Shown piece after piece: positions 1 to 7,132 of a DNA stretch of 43,185 nt. The notes below the pieces were generated by a model that did not search any database, was not told where the DNA came from, and saw only the letters and a list, made by a program, of their open reading frames with translations. The translations under genes and the position numbers were made by a program. Location of the stretch: NCBI RefSeq assembly GCF_020400825.1, contig NZ_JAINVH010000048.1:1-43185 (forward strand), read 5' to 3'. The DNA comes from Streptomyces sp. HPF1205. GTDB lineage: Bacteria > Actinomycetota > Actinomycetes > Streptomycetales > Streptomycetaceae. The first letter of the stretch is position 1. The number at the start of each line of letters is the position of its first letter.

Positions 1-124
1 TGCGCACGTCAAAGCGACAGTGACACGACCCCGTTCACGGGGCGGCCAGTCGATCGAGTGCTTGCTGCGGAATGGCTGTCCGGGGACCGACCGGAGTCGG
101 TGCTCACGTCGGACAACCCGGAGA

Positions 125-153
125 ACGTTACGTACCCGTTCAGCTCGTGTCAA
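125..153 (-). promoter_or_regulatory. Near-consensus vegetative promoter pointing off the left edge
   Basis: On the minus strand TTGACA (153-148) is followed after exactly 17 nt by TAACGT (130-125). This fits the HrdB/sigma-70 consensus well, with a start point expected near 118. No coding sequence is visible in 1-183, so it most likely drives a gene beyond the left end. The rest of 1-183 shows nothing else I recognise. Confidence 0.55.
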
Positions 154-183
154 CTCTGGTCGGGTAGCGCCGGGTGCCGGGCC

Positions 184-744
184 TCAGTCGAGGTCCTCCA
201 GCCGGCCGCCGGCGTCCGGCTGGGCGGCCTCGACGCGGCGGAGGAGCCGGGTGAGGATCTCGCCGAGGAGGGTGCGCTCGACCGGAGTGAGGTCCTGCAG
301 GAGCTCGTCCTCGAAGGCCGCCGCCGAGCGCATGGTCTCCAGCCACTTCTCGCGGCCCTCGTCGGTGAGTTCCACGATGACGCGGACCCGGTTGGCCTCG
401 TCGCGCTCGCGGGTGACCAGGCCCTCGGCGACCATGCGGTCGATGCGGTGGGTCATGGCCGCGGGGGTGAGGCCGAGGCGCTTGGCCAGTTCGCCGGGGC
501 CGAGTCGGTACGGCCTGCCGACGACCACGAGGGCCTTGAGGACTTCCCACTCCGCGTTGCTGATCCCGAGGTCGACCAGCTGGCGGCCGTAGGCCACGTT
601 CATCCGCCGGTTGAGCCGGCCGAGCGCGGTGACGACCTTCTCGACCTGGGGGTCGACCTCGGGGAATTCGCGCTGGTAGGCGGCGATCTGGGCCTCGAGG
701 TCCAGCTCCTGGGGAGCTCCTGCGGAGCCCGCGGCTGCGGTCAT
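184..744 (-). CDS. MarR-family transcriptional repressor
   Basis: A 186-residue winged-helix regulator. The central part reads as a MarR DNA-binding domain: helix pair LAKRLGLTPAAMTHRIDRM around residues 88-106, followed by a wing with the family's acidic/arginine signature (ERDEANRVRVIVELTDEGR). MarR proteins dimerise and usually repress a neighbouring exporter or detoxification gene until a small ligand binds. It is divergent from an MFS exporter, the classic layout for a ligand-inducible repressor/pump pair, so the MFS gene is the likely target. The ATG at 744 sits 6 nt after a possible -10 box, which suggests a leaderless transcript. The N-terminal 35 residues are longer than the family minimum. 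The ligand is unknown. Confidence 0.9.
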   Translation of the reverse strand: MTAAAGSAGAPQELDLEAQIAAYQREFPEVDPQVEKVVTALGRLNRRMNVAYGRQLVDLGISNAEWEVLKALVVVGRPYRLGPGELAKRLGLTPAAMTHRIDRMVAEGLVTRERDEANRVRVIVELTDEGREKWLETMRSAAAFEDELLQDLTPVERTLLGEILTRLLRRVEAAQPDAGGRLEDLD

Positions 745-750
745 GGAATG

Positions 751-779
751 AGTATGACACGAAAGAGCGTTGCACTAAA
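751..779 (-). promoter_or_regulatory. Putative leaderless promoter of the MarR gene
   Basis: Minus strand TTTAGT (779-774), 17-nt spacer, CATACT (756-751), then 6 nt to the ATG at 744. The spacing predicts transcription starting at the start codon itself. The -35 box carries the TTTAG element that recurs in the adjacent candidate operator. Confidence 0.4.
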
Positions 780-797
780 GCCCTTCGACCTGTAGCG

Positions 798-815
798 TTT
801 AGGTTCGAAGTTTAG
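798..815. promoter_or_regulatory. Candidate MarR operator in the divergent marR/MFS region
   Basis: The 18-bp segment TTTAGGTTCGAAGTTTAG holds a 6-bp palindrome TTCGAA (804-809) flanked by two TTTAG elements in direct orientation. A third copy, inverted, overlaps the marR -35 box (775-779). MarR sites are usually imperfect palindromes of 16-20 bp, so this is a plausible binding site. The assignment is inferred from position only. Confidence 0.35.
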
Positions 816-852
816 CTCTGAAGTCTTGACCTCGAAGACGGCCTGGTCAGGG

Positions 853-864
853 CCTTGATCAAGG
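853..864. promoter_or_regulatory. Perfect 12-bp palindrome overlapping the MFS ribosome-binding site
   Basis: CCTTGATCAAGG is a perfect palindrome. Its right end supplies the first bases of the Shine-Dalgarno sequence AAGGAGGTGA (861-870) of the MFS gene. It could be a second repressor site or a small hairpin that masks the ribosome site. Its role is unproven. Confidence 0.35.
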
Positions 865-872
865 AGGTGAGC

Positions 873-2189
873 GTGACCACCGCCATGGGCGCAGCGTTGC
901 GCCGGATCCAGCTCGGGAACGCGCTGAGCGCGTTCGGCAACGGCTTCACCGTGCCCTTCACGTTCATCTACGTGTCGCAGGTGCGCGGGCTCGGCGCGGG
1001 TACCGCGGGCGCGGTGCTGGCGACGTTCGCCGTGGCCGCGCTCTTCGTACTGCCCCTCACCGGTCGGCTGATCGACCGGCGCGGCCCTGTGCCCGTGGCC
1101 GTCGCGGGCACGGTGCTGGCGGCCTCCGGTTCGCTGGGGCTCGGACTGTCCGGCAGCGAGCCGGGGGTCATAGCGGCGGCGGGTGCGCTGGGCGCGGGGA
1201 TAGCGGTCGTGCAGCCGGCTCTGGCCACCATGATCGTGTGGTGCTCGACCACGGTGACGCGGTCGCGCGCGTTCGCCACGCAGTTCTTCCTGAACAACCT
1301 GGGACTCGGCCTGGGCGGGCTGCTCGGCGGCCTGATCGTGGACACCGCCCACCCGGCGTCGTTCCTCCGTCTGTTCGCGACGGAGGCGGCGATGTTCCTC
1401 GTGCTGGGCGCTGTGGTGGCCACGGTGCGGCTGCCCGCGATGCCGCCTCTGGAGAAGGACGTGCGCCAGGAGTGCGGCGACGCGGCGCCGGCCGGCGGAT
1501 GGCGGCTGCTGCTGCGGGACCGGGCGATGGTGATGATGTGCGCGCTCGGCTTCGTGATGTTCTTCGCCTGCTACGGGCAGTTCGAATCGGGGCTGTCGGC
1601 CTTCGCGGTCGAGGTCAGCCGCATCTCCCCTGCCACGCTCGGGGCCGCCCTGGCCGCGAACACGGCGGTGATCGTGCTGGCTCAGTTCGCCGTCCTGCGG
1701 CTGGTCGAGCACCGGCGCCGCAGCCGGGTGATCGCGCTGGTCGGCCTGGTGTGGACCCTGGCGTGGCTGGCCGCTGCCGCGTCCGGCGCCGTGCACGGCC
1801 ATCATGCCGCGGCGGTCGCGGCGATCATCTCGACGTACGCACTGTTCGGTCTCGGTGAGGCCATGCTGGCTCCCACCGTCTCACCGCTGGTCGCCGACCT
1901 TGCGCCGGCCCGGATGGTGGGGCAGTACAACTCGGCGTTCGCCCTGGTGAAGCAGTTGGCGTTGGCGCTGGGGCCGGCCGTCGGCGGTGTGCTGGTCGGC
2001 GCGGGTGCGTACACGGCCTACATAGCGATGCTCGTGGCCTGCTCGCTGGCCGTCTCCGCGGTCGCCTTGCGGGTCGGCCACCGGATCGCCCCGGCACAGG
2101 ACAGCCCGCTGCACGCCACCCGGGTGGTGGCGCGTTCCCAGCGGGGCGTGCCGGCACAGGTCCCGGAGGCCGAGCGCATATCCGCCTGA
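873..2189 (+). CDS. MFS drug/metabolite exporter
   Basis: A 438-residue major facilitator protein with about 12 hydrophobic segments. The loop after the second helix carries motif A (GRLIDRRGPVPV, near residue 65), which is typical of proton-coupled export permeases. A long central loop containing VRLPAMPPLEKDVRQE separates the two six-helix halves. The GTG at 873 is chosen because AAGGAGG lies 5 nt upstream; an upstream in-frame TTG at 855 has no ribosome site, and ATG 885 is too far from it. The gene is divergent from the MarR regulator, which probably represses it. Substrate cannot be read from the sequence. The next gene is convergent, and 2190-2383 is GC-rich spacer with no clear feature. 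Confidence 0.88.
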   Translation: MTTAMGAALRRIQLGNALSAFGNGFTVPFTFIYVSQVRGLGAGTAGAVLATFAVAALFVLPLTGRLIDRRGPVPVAVAGTVLAASGSLGLGLSGSEPGVIAAAGALGAGIAVVQPALATMIVWCSTTVTRSRAFATQFFLNNLGLGLGGLLGGLIVDTAHPASFLRLFATEAAMFLVLGAVVATVRLPAMPPLEKDVRQECGDAAPAGGWRLLLRDRAMVMMCALGFVMFFACYGQFESGLSAFAVEVSRISPATLGAALAANTAVIVLAQFAVLRLVEHRRRSRVIALVGLVWTLAWLAAAASGAVHGHHAAAVAAIISTYALFGLGEAMLAPTVSPLVADLAPARMVGQYNSAFALVKQLALALGPAVGGVLVGAGAYTAYIAMLVACSLAVSAVALRVGHRIAPAQDSPLHATRVVARSQRGVPAQVPEAERISA

Positions 2190-2383
2190 GCCGCCGAGCG
2201 GTCCGTGGCCCGTGGTCCAGGTGCGCGGCCGGTGTCCCGGGGCGCGCGGCCCGAGGCCCGGCTCGTTGGTCCCGGGGGCGGGGCCCGGGGTGCGCGGTGC
2301 GGGCCACGGGTGGCGTACGGCCGACCCGTACCTCCGGTGTGGCCGGTGGGGCGTGGCCCGGCGGGGGTTCGCCCGTCGCGCCG

Positions 2384-4105
2384 TCAGGCCTTGCCCGGGA
2401 GGGCGAACTCGCACCAGACGGCCTTGCCGCCGCCGGGGGTGCGGCGGGAGCCCCAGCCGCTGGCGATCGAGGCGATGATCGAGATGCCACGACCCGCTTC
2501 GTCGCCGGGGTCGGCGCGGCGGCGGCGCGGGAGGTGGTCGTCGCCGTCCGTGACCTCGATGATCAGGCGCCGGTCGGTGCGCCGCAGCCGCAGCCGCATC
2601 GGCGGGGTGCCGTGCTTCAGGGAGTTGGCCACCAGCTCGCTGGCCGCGAGGACACCGAGATCACGCAGTTCGAGGGGGAAGCGCCATGAGGCGAGCACCC
2701 CGGTGGCGAAAGCGCGGGCGCGGGGAGCCGCCTCGATGCCGCCCAGGAGGTCAAGGGAGGCGTTGCGGAAGAGCTCGGCGTCGGTGCCGGTGTGATCGGG
2801 GTACTGCAGGACGAGGACCGCCACGTCGTCGTCGTGTTCCGAGGTGACGCCGAGCGAGCGCAGCAGGCGGTCGCAGATCACCTGGGGGGAGCCGGTGGCG
2901 CCGGCCAGGGCGCGGGTGAGCGCGGCCACGCCCTCGTCGATGTCCTGGTCGCGGCGTTCGATGAGCCCGTCGGTGTAGAGGACGGCGGTGCAGCCCGGGC
3001 CGAGCGGAATGCTCCCCGAGGTGTGGACCCAGCCGCCGGTGCCCAGTGGCGGGCCGGTGGGTTCGTCGGCGCGGTGGACCGTGCCGTCGGGGTCGCGGAT
3101 GAGGATGGGGAGGTGACCGGCGCTGGCGTAGGACAGCCGCCCCTCGCTGGGGTCGTGGACGGCGTAGACGCAGGTGGCGATCTGCGTGGCGTCGATCTCC
3201 GACGCCAGGCCGTCCAGGAGCTGGATGACCTCGTGGGGCGGCAGGTCGAGGCGGGCGTAGGCGCGTACGGCCGTGCGCAGCTGACCCATCACGGCGGCGG
3301 CGCGCACTCCGCGGCCCATCACGTCGCCGATGACGACGGCGGTGCGGCCGGCGCCGAGGGTGATGACGTCGTACCAGTCGCCGCCGACGGCCGCGTCGGT
3401 GCCGCCGGGCTGGTAGGTGGCGGCGACCCGGAGGTCGTCGGGCTGTTCGAGTTCCTGAGGAAGGAGGCTGCGCTGGAGGGTGACGGCCGTTTCGTGGAGG
3501 CGGCGTTCGCTCTCCCGCAGACGCTCGGCGGACTGCACCTGGTCGGTGACGTCGGCCGCGAAGACCAGGACGCCGCGGCGCTCGGGGTCGGGATCGGTCT
3601 CGTCGACAGGGGTGCAGGTGAACGTGAAATAGCCCTCACGGGTGGGTGAGGTGCCGTCCGACCAGACCACCTTGCGGGCCTTGACGGTGCGGGGCCGGCC
3701 GCTGCGGTGGACCTGGTCCATGAGGGAAAGGAGACCGAGTTCGCCGAGTTCCGGCAGGGCGTCGCGGGCCGGGCGGCCGGTGGTGCGGGGCCCGAAGATG
3801 TCGGTGTAGGCGTGATTGACGAACCCGACACGGTGGGCGGGGCCGTGAGTGACGGCGACAAGCGCCGGCAACCGGCTCAGGAAGCCGGGGAGGGAGGACT
3901 CGCCGGCGGCCGGATCGGAGTCGCCGCTGTCGGCAGCGGTGCCGCAGCCGGTACCCGTAGCGGTGCCGGAGGCGGCACCGGTAGCGGTACCGGACGCCGG
4001 GGCGGAGGGGACGGCGGCGGCCTCACGGGTGTTGCCGCGGGCCGCGGGTACGGCGCTGCGTCGCTGTGTTCCGGGGAGCCGGGCGCTCCAACGCGTAAGG
4101 TTCAA
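2384..4105 (-). CDS. PAS-SpoIIE (PP2C) phosphatase with C-terminal HATPase domain
   Basis: A 573-residue signalling protein of the RsbU/SpoIIE type. Order: a low-complexity Gly/Thr/Ala-rich N-terminus (residues 38-60), a PAS domain (about 75-190), a short coiled linker (193-216), a PP2C/SpoIIE phosphatase domain with metal motifs GGDWYD (241-246), GDVMGRG (260-266), TDG (378-380) and HDDDVAV (424-430), then an RsbW-like ATPase domain with N-box ELVANSLKHG (490-499). Such proteins dephosphorylate anti-sigma antagonists (STAS proteins such as BldG), and the HATPase part may act as kinase or anti-sigma factor. The TTG at 4105 is used: GAGGAA lies 8 nt upstream and no other in-frame start precedes the PAS domain. 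It is monocistronic by appearance. The STAS partner is not encoded beside it; BldG, 24 kb away, is only one candidate. Confidence 0.9.
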   Translation of the reverse strand: MNLTRWSARLPGTQRRSAVPAARGNTREAAAVPSAPASGTATGAASGTATGTGCGTAADSGDSDPAAGESSLPGFLSRLPALVAVTHGPAHRVGFVNHAYTDIFGPRTTGRPARDALPELGELGLLSLMDQVHRSGRPRTVKARKVVWSDGTSPTREGYFTFTCTPVDETDPDPERRGVLVFAADVTDQVQSAERLRESERRLHETAVTLQRSLLPQELEQPDDLRVAATYQPGGTDAAVGGDWYDVITLGAGRTAVVIGDVMGRGVRAAAVMGQLRTAVRAYARLDLPPHEVIQLLDGLASEIDATQIATCVYAVHDPSEGRLSYASAGHLPILIRDPDGTVHRADEPTGPPLGTGGWVHTSGSIPLGPGCTAVLYTDGLIERRDQDIDEGVAALTRALAGATGSPQVICDRLLRSLGVTSEHDDDVAVLVLQYPDHTGTDAELFRNASLDLLGGIEAAPRARAFATGVLASWRFPLELRDLGVLAASELVANSLKHGTPPMRLRLRRTDRRLIIEVTDGDDHLPRRRRADPGDEAGRGISIIASIASGWGSRRTPGGGKAVWCEFALPGKA

Positions 4106-4264
4106 ACGTCCGATTCCTCGTATGTGTCACTGTTTGCCAGTTCTGGCGCACGCGGGGTCACATATCCAGTGTGGCCGAACCGCGGCCGTTGGGGGAATCG
4201 GGGCGGCAGGAGCGGACCGGCCGCCGGGTGGTGCGGCGCCGCAGCCGCGATCAGGGCCGCGATG

Positions 4265-4300
4265 GGCGTCAGCATCGGTGTCACGATCGGCGTCACGATC
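4265..4300. repeat. Three 12-bp tandem repeats
   Basis: Three contiguous imperfect copies of GGCGTCACGATC (4265-4276, 4277-4288, 4289-4300) lie between the NADH dehydrogenase-like stop codon and the SpoIIE-type gene. The unit length keeps a reading frame, so this may be remnant coding sequence downstream of the flavoprotein's present stop codon. Confidence 0.6.
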
Positions 4301-4310
4301 GGGGCCGGGC

Positions 4311-5678
4311 TCAGGGGGCGTCCGGTGCGCGTCCGGTGCCGGCGGCGGATCCGCGCCCCGTGCCGGGATGTTCCAGGGATCCCAGGGAGACGATCTCGCG
4401 TTTGAAGAGCCCGGAGAGGATCCATTCGGCCAGGACGCGGGCCTTGCGGTTGACGGTGGGCACGCGGCCCAGGTGGTAGAGGCGGTGCAGGAGCCAGGCG
4501 GGGTAGCCCTTGAAGGTGCGGCCGTAGACGCGGGCGACCCCCTCGTGCAGACCGAGGGAGGCCACCGAGCCGGCGTGCCGGTGGCGGTATTCGGCCAATG
4601 GGCGGCCGCGCAGTTCGGCGACGATGTTGTCGGCGAGGACGCGGGCCTGGCGCAGGGCGTGCTGCGCGTTGGGCGCGCACCAGGTGCCCGGCTCGTCCGC
4701 GGTGAGGTCCGGCACGGCGGCCGCGTCACCCGCGGCCCAGGCCGCTTCGGCGCCCGCCACCCGCAAGGTGGCCTCCGTGCGCAGCCGGCCGCTCGCGGTG
4801 AGCGGAAGCCCCGTGGCGGCGAGGACGGGCGCGGGTTTGACGCCTGCCGTCCACACGAGGGTCCGGGTGGGCAGCCGGTCCCCGTCGGACAGCGTGGCGA
4901 TCCGGTGCTCGCAGGACACCAGCCGGGTCTCCAGCCGGACGTCGACGTTGCGGCCGCGCAACTCGCGGATCGCGTACGTGCCCAGCGCCTCGCCGACCTC
5001 CGGCAGGATCCGCCCGGCGGCCTCGACCAGCACCCACTTCATGTCCTCGGGCACGATGTCCGGGTAGTAGCGGGTGGCGTAGCGGGCCATGTTCTCCAGT
5101 TCGCCGAGCGCCTCCACGCCCGCGTAGCCGCCGCCGACGAAGACGAAGGTCAGCGCCGCCTCGCGGACTTCGGCGTCGCGCGTGGAGGAGGCGATGTCGA
5201 GCTGTTCGAGGACGTGGTTGCGCAGCCCGATGGCCTCCTCGACGTTGCGGAAGCCGATGCCGTACTCGGCCAGGCCCGGCACCGGCAGGGTGCGGGAGAC
5301 GGCGCCGGGCGCCAGCACCAGGTGGTCGTACGGGATCTCCAGCGCCCCGCCGCCCTCCTCCTCGGTGGCCGGCGTCACGACGGAGGCGACCCGCTTGTCG
5401 TGGTCGACGCCGCGGACCTCACCGACCACGATCCGGCACCCGCGCAGCACCCGTCGCAGCGGCACCACGACGTGCCGCGGGGAGATCGACCCGGCGGCCG
5501 CTTCGGGGAGAAACGGCTGGTAGGTCATGTAGGGCTGGGGCTCCACCAGCACGATCCCGGCCTCGCCGCGCTTCAGCTTCCGCTGCAGTCGCAGCGCCGT
5601 GTACATCCCGACATAGCCACCGCCGACGACGAGAATACGCGGGGTGCTTGCGCTGGCCAGAGGTGCCGACTCCGTCAT
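4311..5678 (-). CDS. Type II NADH dehydrogenase-like FAD oxidoreductase
   Basis: A 455-residue flavoprotein of the NDH-2 family, which passes electrons from NAD(P)H to quinone at the inner face of the membrane without pumping protons. The FAD-binding GGGYVG motif is at residues 19-24 and a second dinucleotide motif, VGGGYAGVEALGEL, lies mid-protein. The segment YMTYQPFLPEAAAG is typical of this family, and WAAGDAAAVPD near the end is the usual FAD-contacting stretch. The C-terminal 40 residues (KREIVSLGS onward) are a basic, Gly-rich tail. ATG 5678 is chosen because the conserved domain starts shortly after it; the frame is open further upstream, so the start is not certain. It is divergent from the TetR gene, which may control it. 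Confidence 0.88.
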   Translation of the reverse strand: MTESAPLASASTPRILVVGGGYVGMYTALRLQRKLKRGEAGIVLVEPQPYMTYQPFLPEAAAGSISPRHVVVPLRRVLRGCRIVVGEVRGVDHDKRVASVVTPATEEEGGGALEIPYDHLVLAPGAVSRTLPVPGLAEYGIGFRNVEEAIGLRNHVLEQLDIASSTRDAEVREAALTFVFVGGGYAGVEALGELENMARYATRYYPDIVPEDMKWVLVEAAGRILPEVGEALGTYAIRELRGRNVDVRLETRLVSCEHRIATLSDGDRLPTRTLVWTAGVKPAPVLAATGLPLTASGRLRTEATLRVAGAEAAWAAGDAAAVPDLTADEPGTWCAPNAQHALRQARVLADNIVAELRGRPLAEYRHRHAGSVASLGLHEGVARVYGRTFKGYPAWLLHRLYHLGRVPTVNRKARVLAEWILSGLFKREIVSLGSLEHPGTGRGSAAGTGRAPDAP

Positions 5679-5707
5679 TGCTCCATGACGCAATGGACCT
5701 GAGCCGT

Positions 5708-5716
5708 TTGTCCACA
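5708..5716 (+). other. Single DnaA-box match in the ndh/tetR intergenic region
   Basis: TTGTCCACA matches the Streptomyces DnaA box exactly. It lies 30 bp upstream of the flavoprotein start. A lone 9-mer can occur by chance, so the functional value is doubtful. Confidence 0.3.
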
Positions 5717-5934
5717 GGCCGGACGGCACCATTCTCGGAAAGCGACTACGGTTCTTGGTAAGCGGTACGCACAACACCGGGCAAAGGCCACGTGGCGGCC
5801 GTGCGCGGCCGGACCGCGCCCCTGGGAGAGGCGGCCGGGGGACGCCCCCTTCTTTCTCGACGCGGCCTCAACTATGTTCGTATCTCGTAGAACTACCGCG
5901 CGGCCACGCGCGGTGATCTTCACAAGGGTGGGGA

Positions 5935-5960
5935 GTCTCCGGGGGGAGACATTCAATTTT
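5935..5960 (+). promoter_or_regulatory. Small hairpin with T-rich tail in the TetR gene leader
   Basis: GTCTCC (5935-5940) and GGAGAC (5945-5950) form a 6-bp stem with a GGGG loop, followed at once by ATTCAATTTT. The layout resembles a weak intrinsic terminator placed about 15 nt before the ribosome site of the next gene. It could act as an attenuator or as a structure affecting translation. The stem is short, so the call is tentative. Confidence 0.3.
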
Positions 5961-5975
5961 CCGGGGGATGGACAT

Positions 5976-6917
5976 ATGCACATTCAGGACTCTCAGCGCA
6001 CGTCCGGAAGTTCCGGAACTGCGGGAACGGCCTCCGTAGCGACAGCCGCGGCGGGTACGGAGGGGCGGGGCGAGGGATCGGAGCGGTCGGTTCCGCTTCG
6101 AGTCGACGCGCAGCGCAATCTTGAACACGTGCTGCGGGCCGCACGCGAGGTGTTCGGCGAACTGGGGTACGGCGCCCCGATGGAGGACATCGCGCGTCGT
6201 GCCCGTGTCGGCGTCGGCACGGTGTACCGGCGCTTTCCGAGCAAGGACGTCCTGGTCAGGAGGATCGCCGAGGAGGAGACCGCGCGGCTGACCGAGCAGG
6301 CGCGCACCGCGCTGGGCCAGGAGGACGAGGCCTGGTCCGCGCTGGCCAGGTTCCTGCGCACCTCGGCGGCCTCGGGCGCCGGGCGGCTGCTGCCGCCGCA
6401 GGTGCTCCGCGTCGAGGGCTCGCCGGGCGGCGACCGCGGCCCGCACGGGACCGGCGAGGGGATACGGGTGCCGCAGCAGCGCAACCGGCTTGCGCCGGCG
6501 GGCGGCCCCGACCTCGCCGATCTCGCCAACCTCGCCGACCGCTCCGGCCAGGAGCGGGACGGCGACGACGGCGACCAGGACGGCATACGCGCCCTGCTGG
6601 ACGTCGTCGGCCGGCTCGTGGAGCGCGCACGGGCCGCGGGGGAGCTGCGCGGTGACGTGTCGGTGGCCGACGTACTGCTGGTCATCGCCACCGCCGCGCC
6701 CGCGCTCCCTGACGCCGCCCAGCAGGCCGCCGCCTCGGAGCGGCTGCTGGACATCCTGCTGGAGGGCCTGCGTTCCCGGCCCGGGGAGCGGCTCGCCCGG
6801 CGCGCCGGCACACCGGCGGCCGAGACGCTCGACGAGACGGCCGACGAGACAGGCATCGGACAGGCCGGACCGGACACGCAGGCGCAGGCCGGACCGGACG
6901 CAGGGCCGGGTCGCTGA
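5976..6917 (+). CDS. TetR-family transcriptional regulator
   Basis: A 313-residue regulator. After a poorly conserved Ser/Ala/Gly-rich N-terminus (residues 1-35) comes a clear TetR DNA-binding domain: HVLRAAREVFGELGYG then IARRARVGVGTVYRRFPSK, the recognition helix region, around residues 43-88. The C-terminal ligand domain is unusual. It contains an Asp/Gly-rich insert (RSGQERDGDDGDQDG, around residue 193) and a long Thr/Gln/Ala-rich tail, making the protein about 100 residues longer than typical TetR members. ATG 5976 has GGGGGA about 8 nt upstream; an earlier in-frame ATG at 5874 lies in AT-rich promoter-like sequence. It is divergent from the NADH dehydrogenase-like gene, its most likely target. 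A strong hairpin follows the stop codon. Confidence 0.88.
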   Translation: MHIQDSQRTSGSSGTAGTASVATAAAGTEGRGEGSERSVPLRVDAQRNLEHVLRAAREVFGELGYGAPMEDIARRARVGVGTVYRRFPSKDVLVRRIAEEETARLTEQARTALGQEDEAWSALARFLRTSAASGAGRLLPPQVLRVEGSPGGDRGPHGTGEGIRVPQQRNRLAPAGGPDLADLANLADRSGQERDGDDGDQDGIRALLDVVGRLVERARAAGELRGDVSVADVLLVIATAAPALPDAAQQAAASERLLDILLEGLRSRPGERLARRAGTPAAETLDETADETGIGQAGPDTQAQAGPDAGPGR

Positions 6918-6938
6918 GCACGCGGCCCGGCGCAGGAG

Positions 6939-6995
6939 GGGGGCGCTCCGCCGGCCCGCGGTCGCTGCCGGCCTCCGGGCCGCGGCGGCGCCCCC
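6939..6995 (+). terminator. GC-rich terminator hairpin after the TetR gene
   Basis: GGGGGCGC (6939-6946) pairs with GCGCCCCC (6988-6995), and the inner arms (CCGCCGGCCCGCGG against CCGGGCCGCGGCGG) extend the stem with small bulges. There is no T-tract, as is common for Streptomyces terminators. It separates the TetR gene from the sigma factor gene. Confidence 0.5.
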
Positions 6996-7132
6996 GTTCA
7001 GAGGGACTCGATCGGGTGAATCAGGGGTGGGGATCCGGTGGGAGTGGAGGACGTGTGAACACTGGCACCACGGACGAGTGGTTCGGCCGGCTGCCGTGAC
7101 CGCGCTCCTTCCGGCTGTGCCACCCTTGCGCC

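Noticed and set aside
5708..5716. Replication-related DnaA site upstream of the NADH dehydrogenase-like gene
   Set aside because: It is a single box with no second box within 100 bp; kept only as a low-confidence feature.
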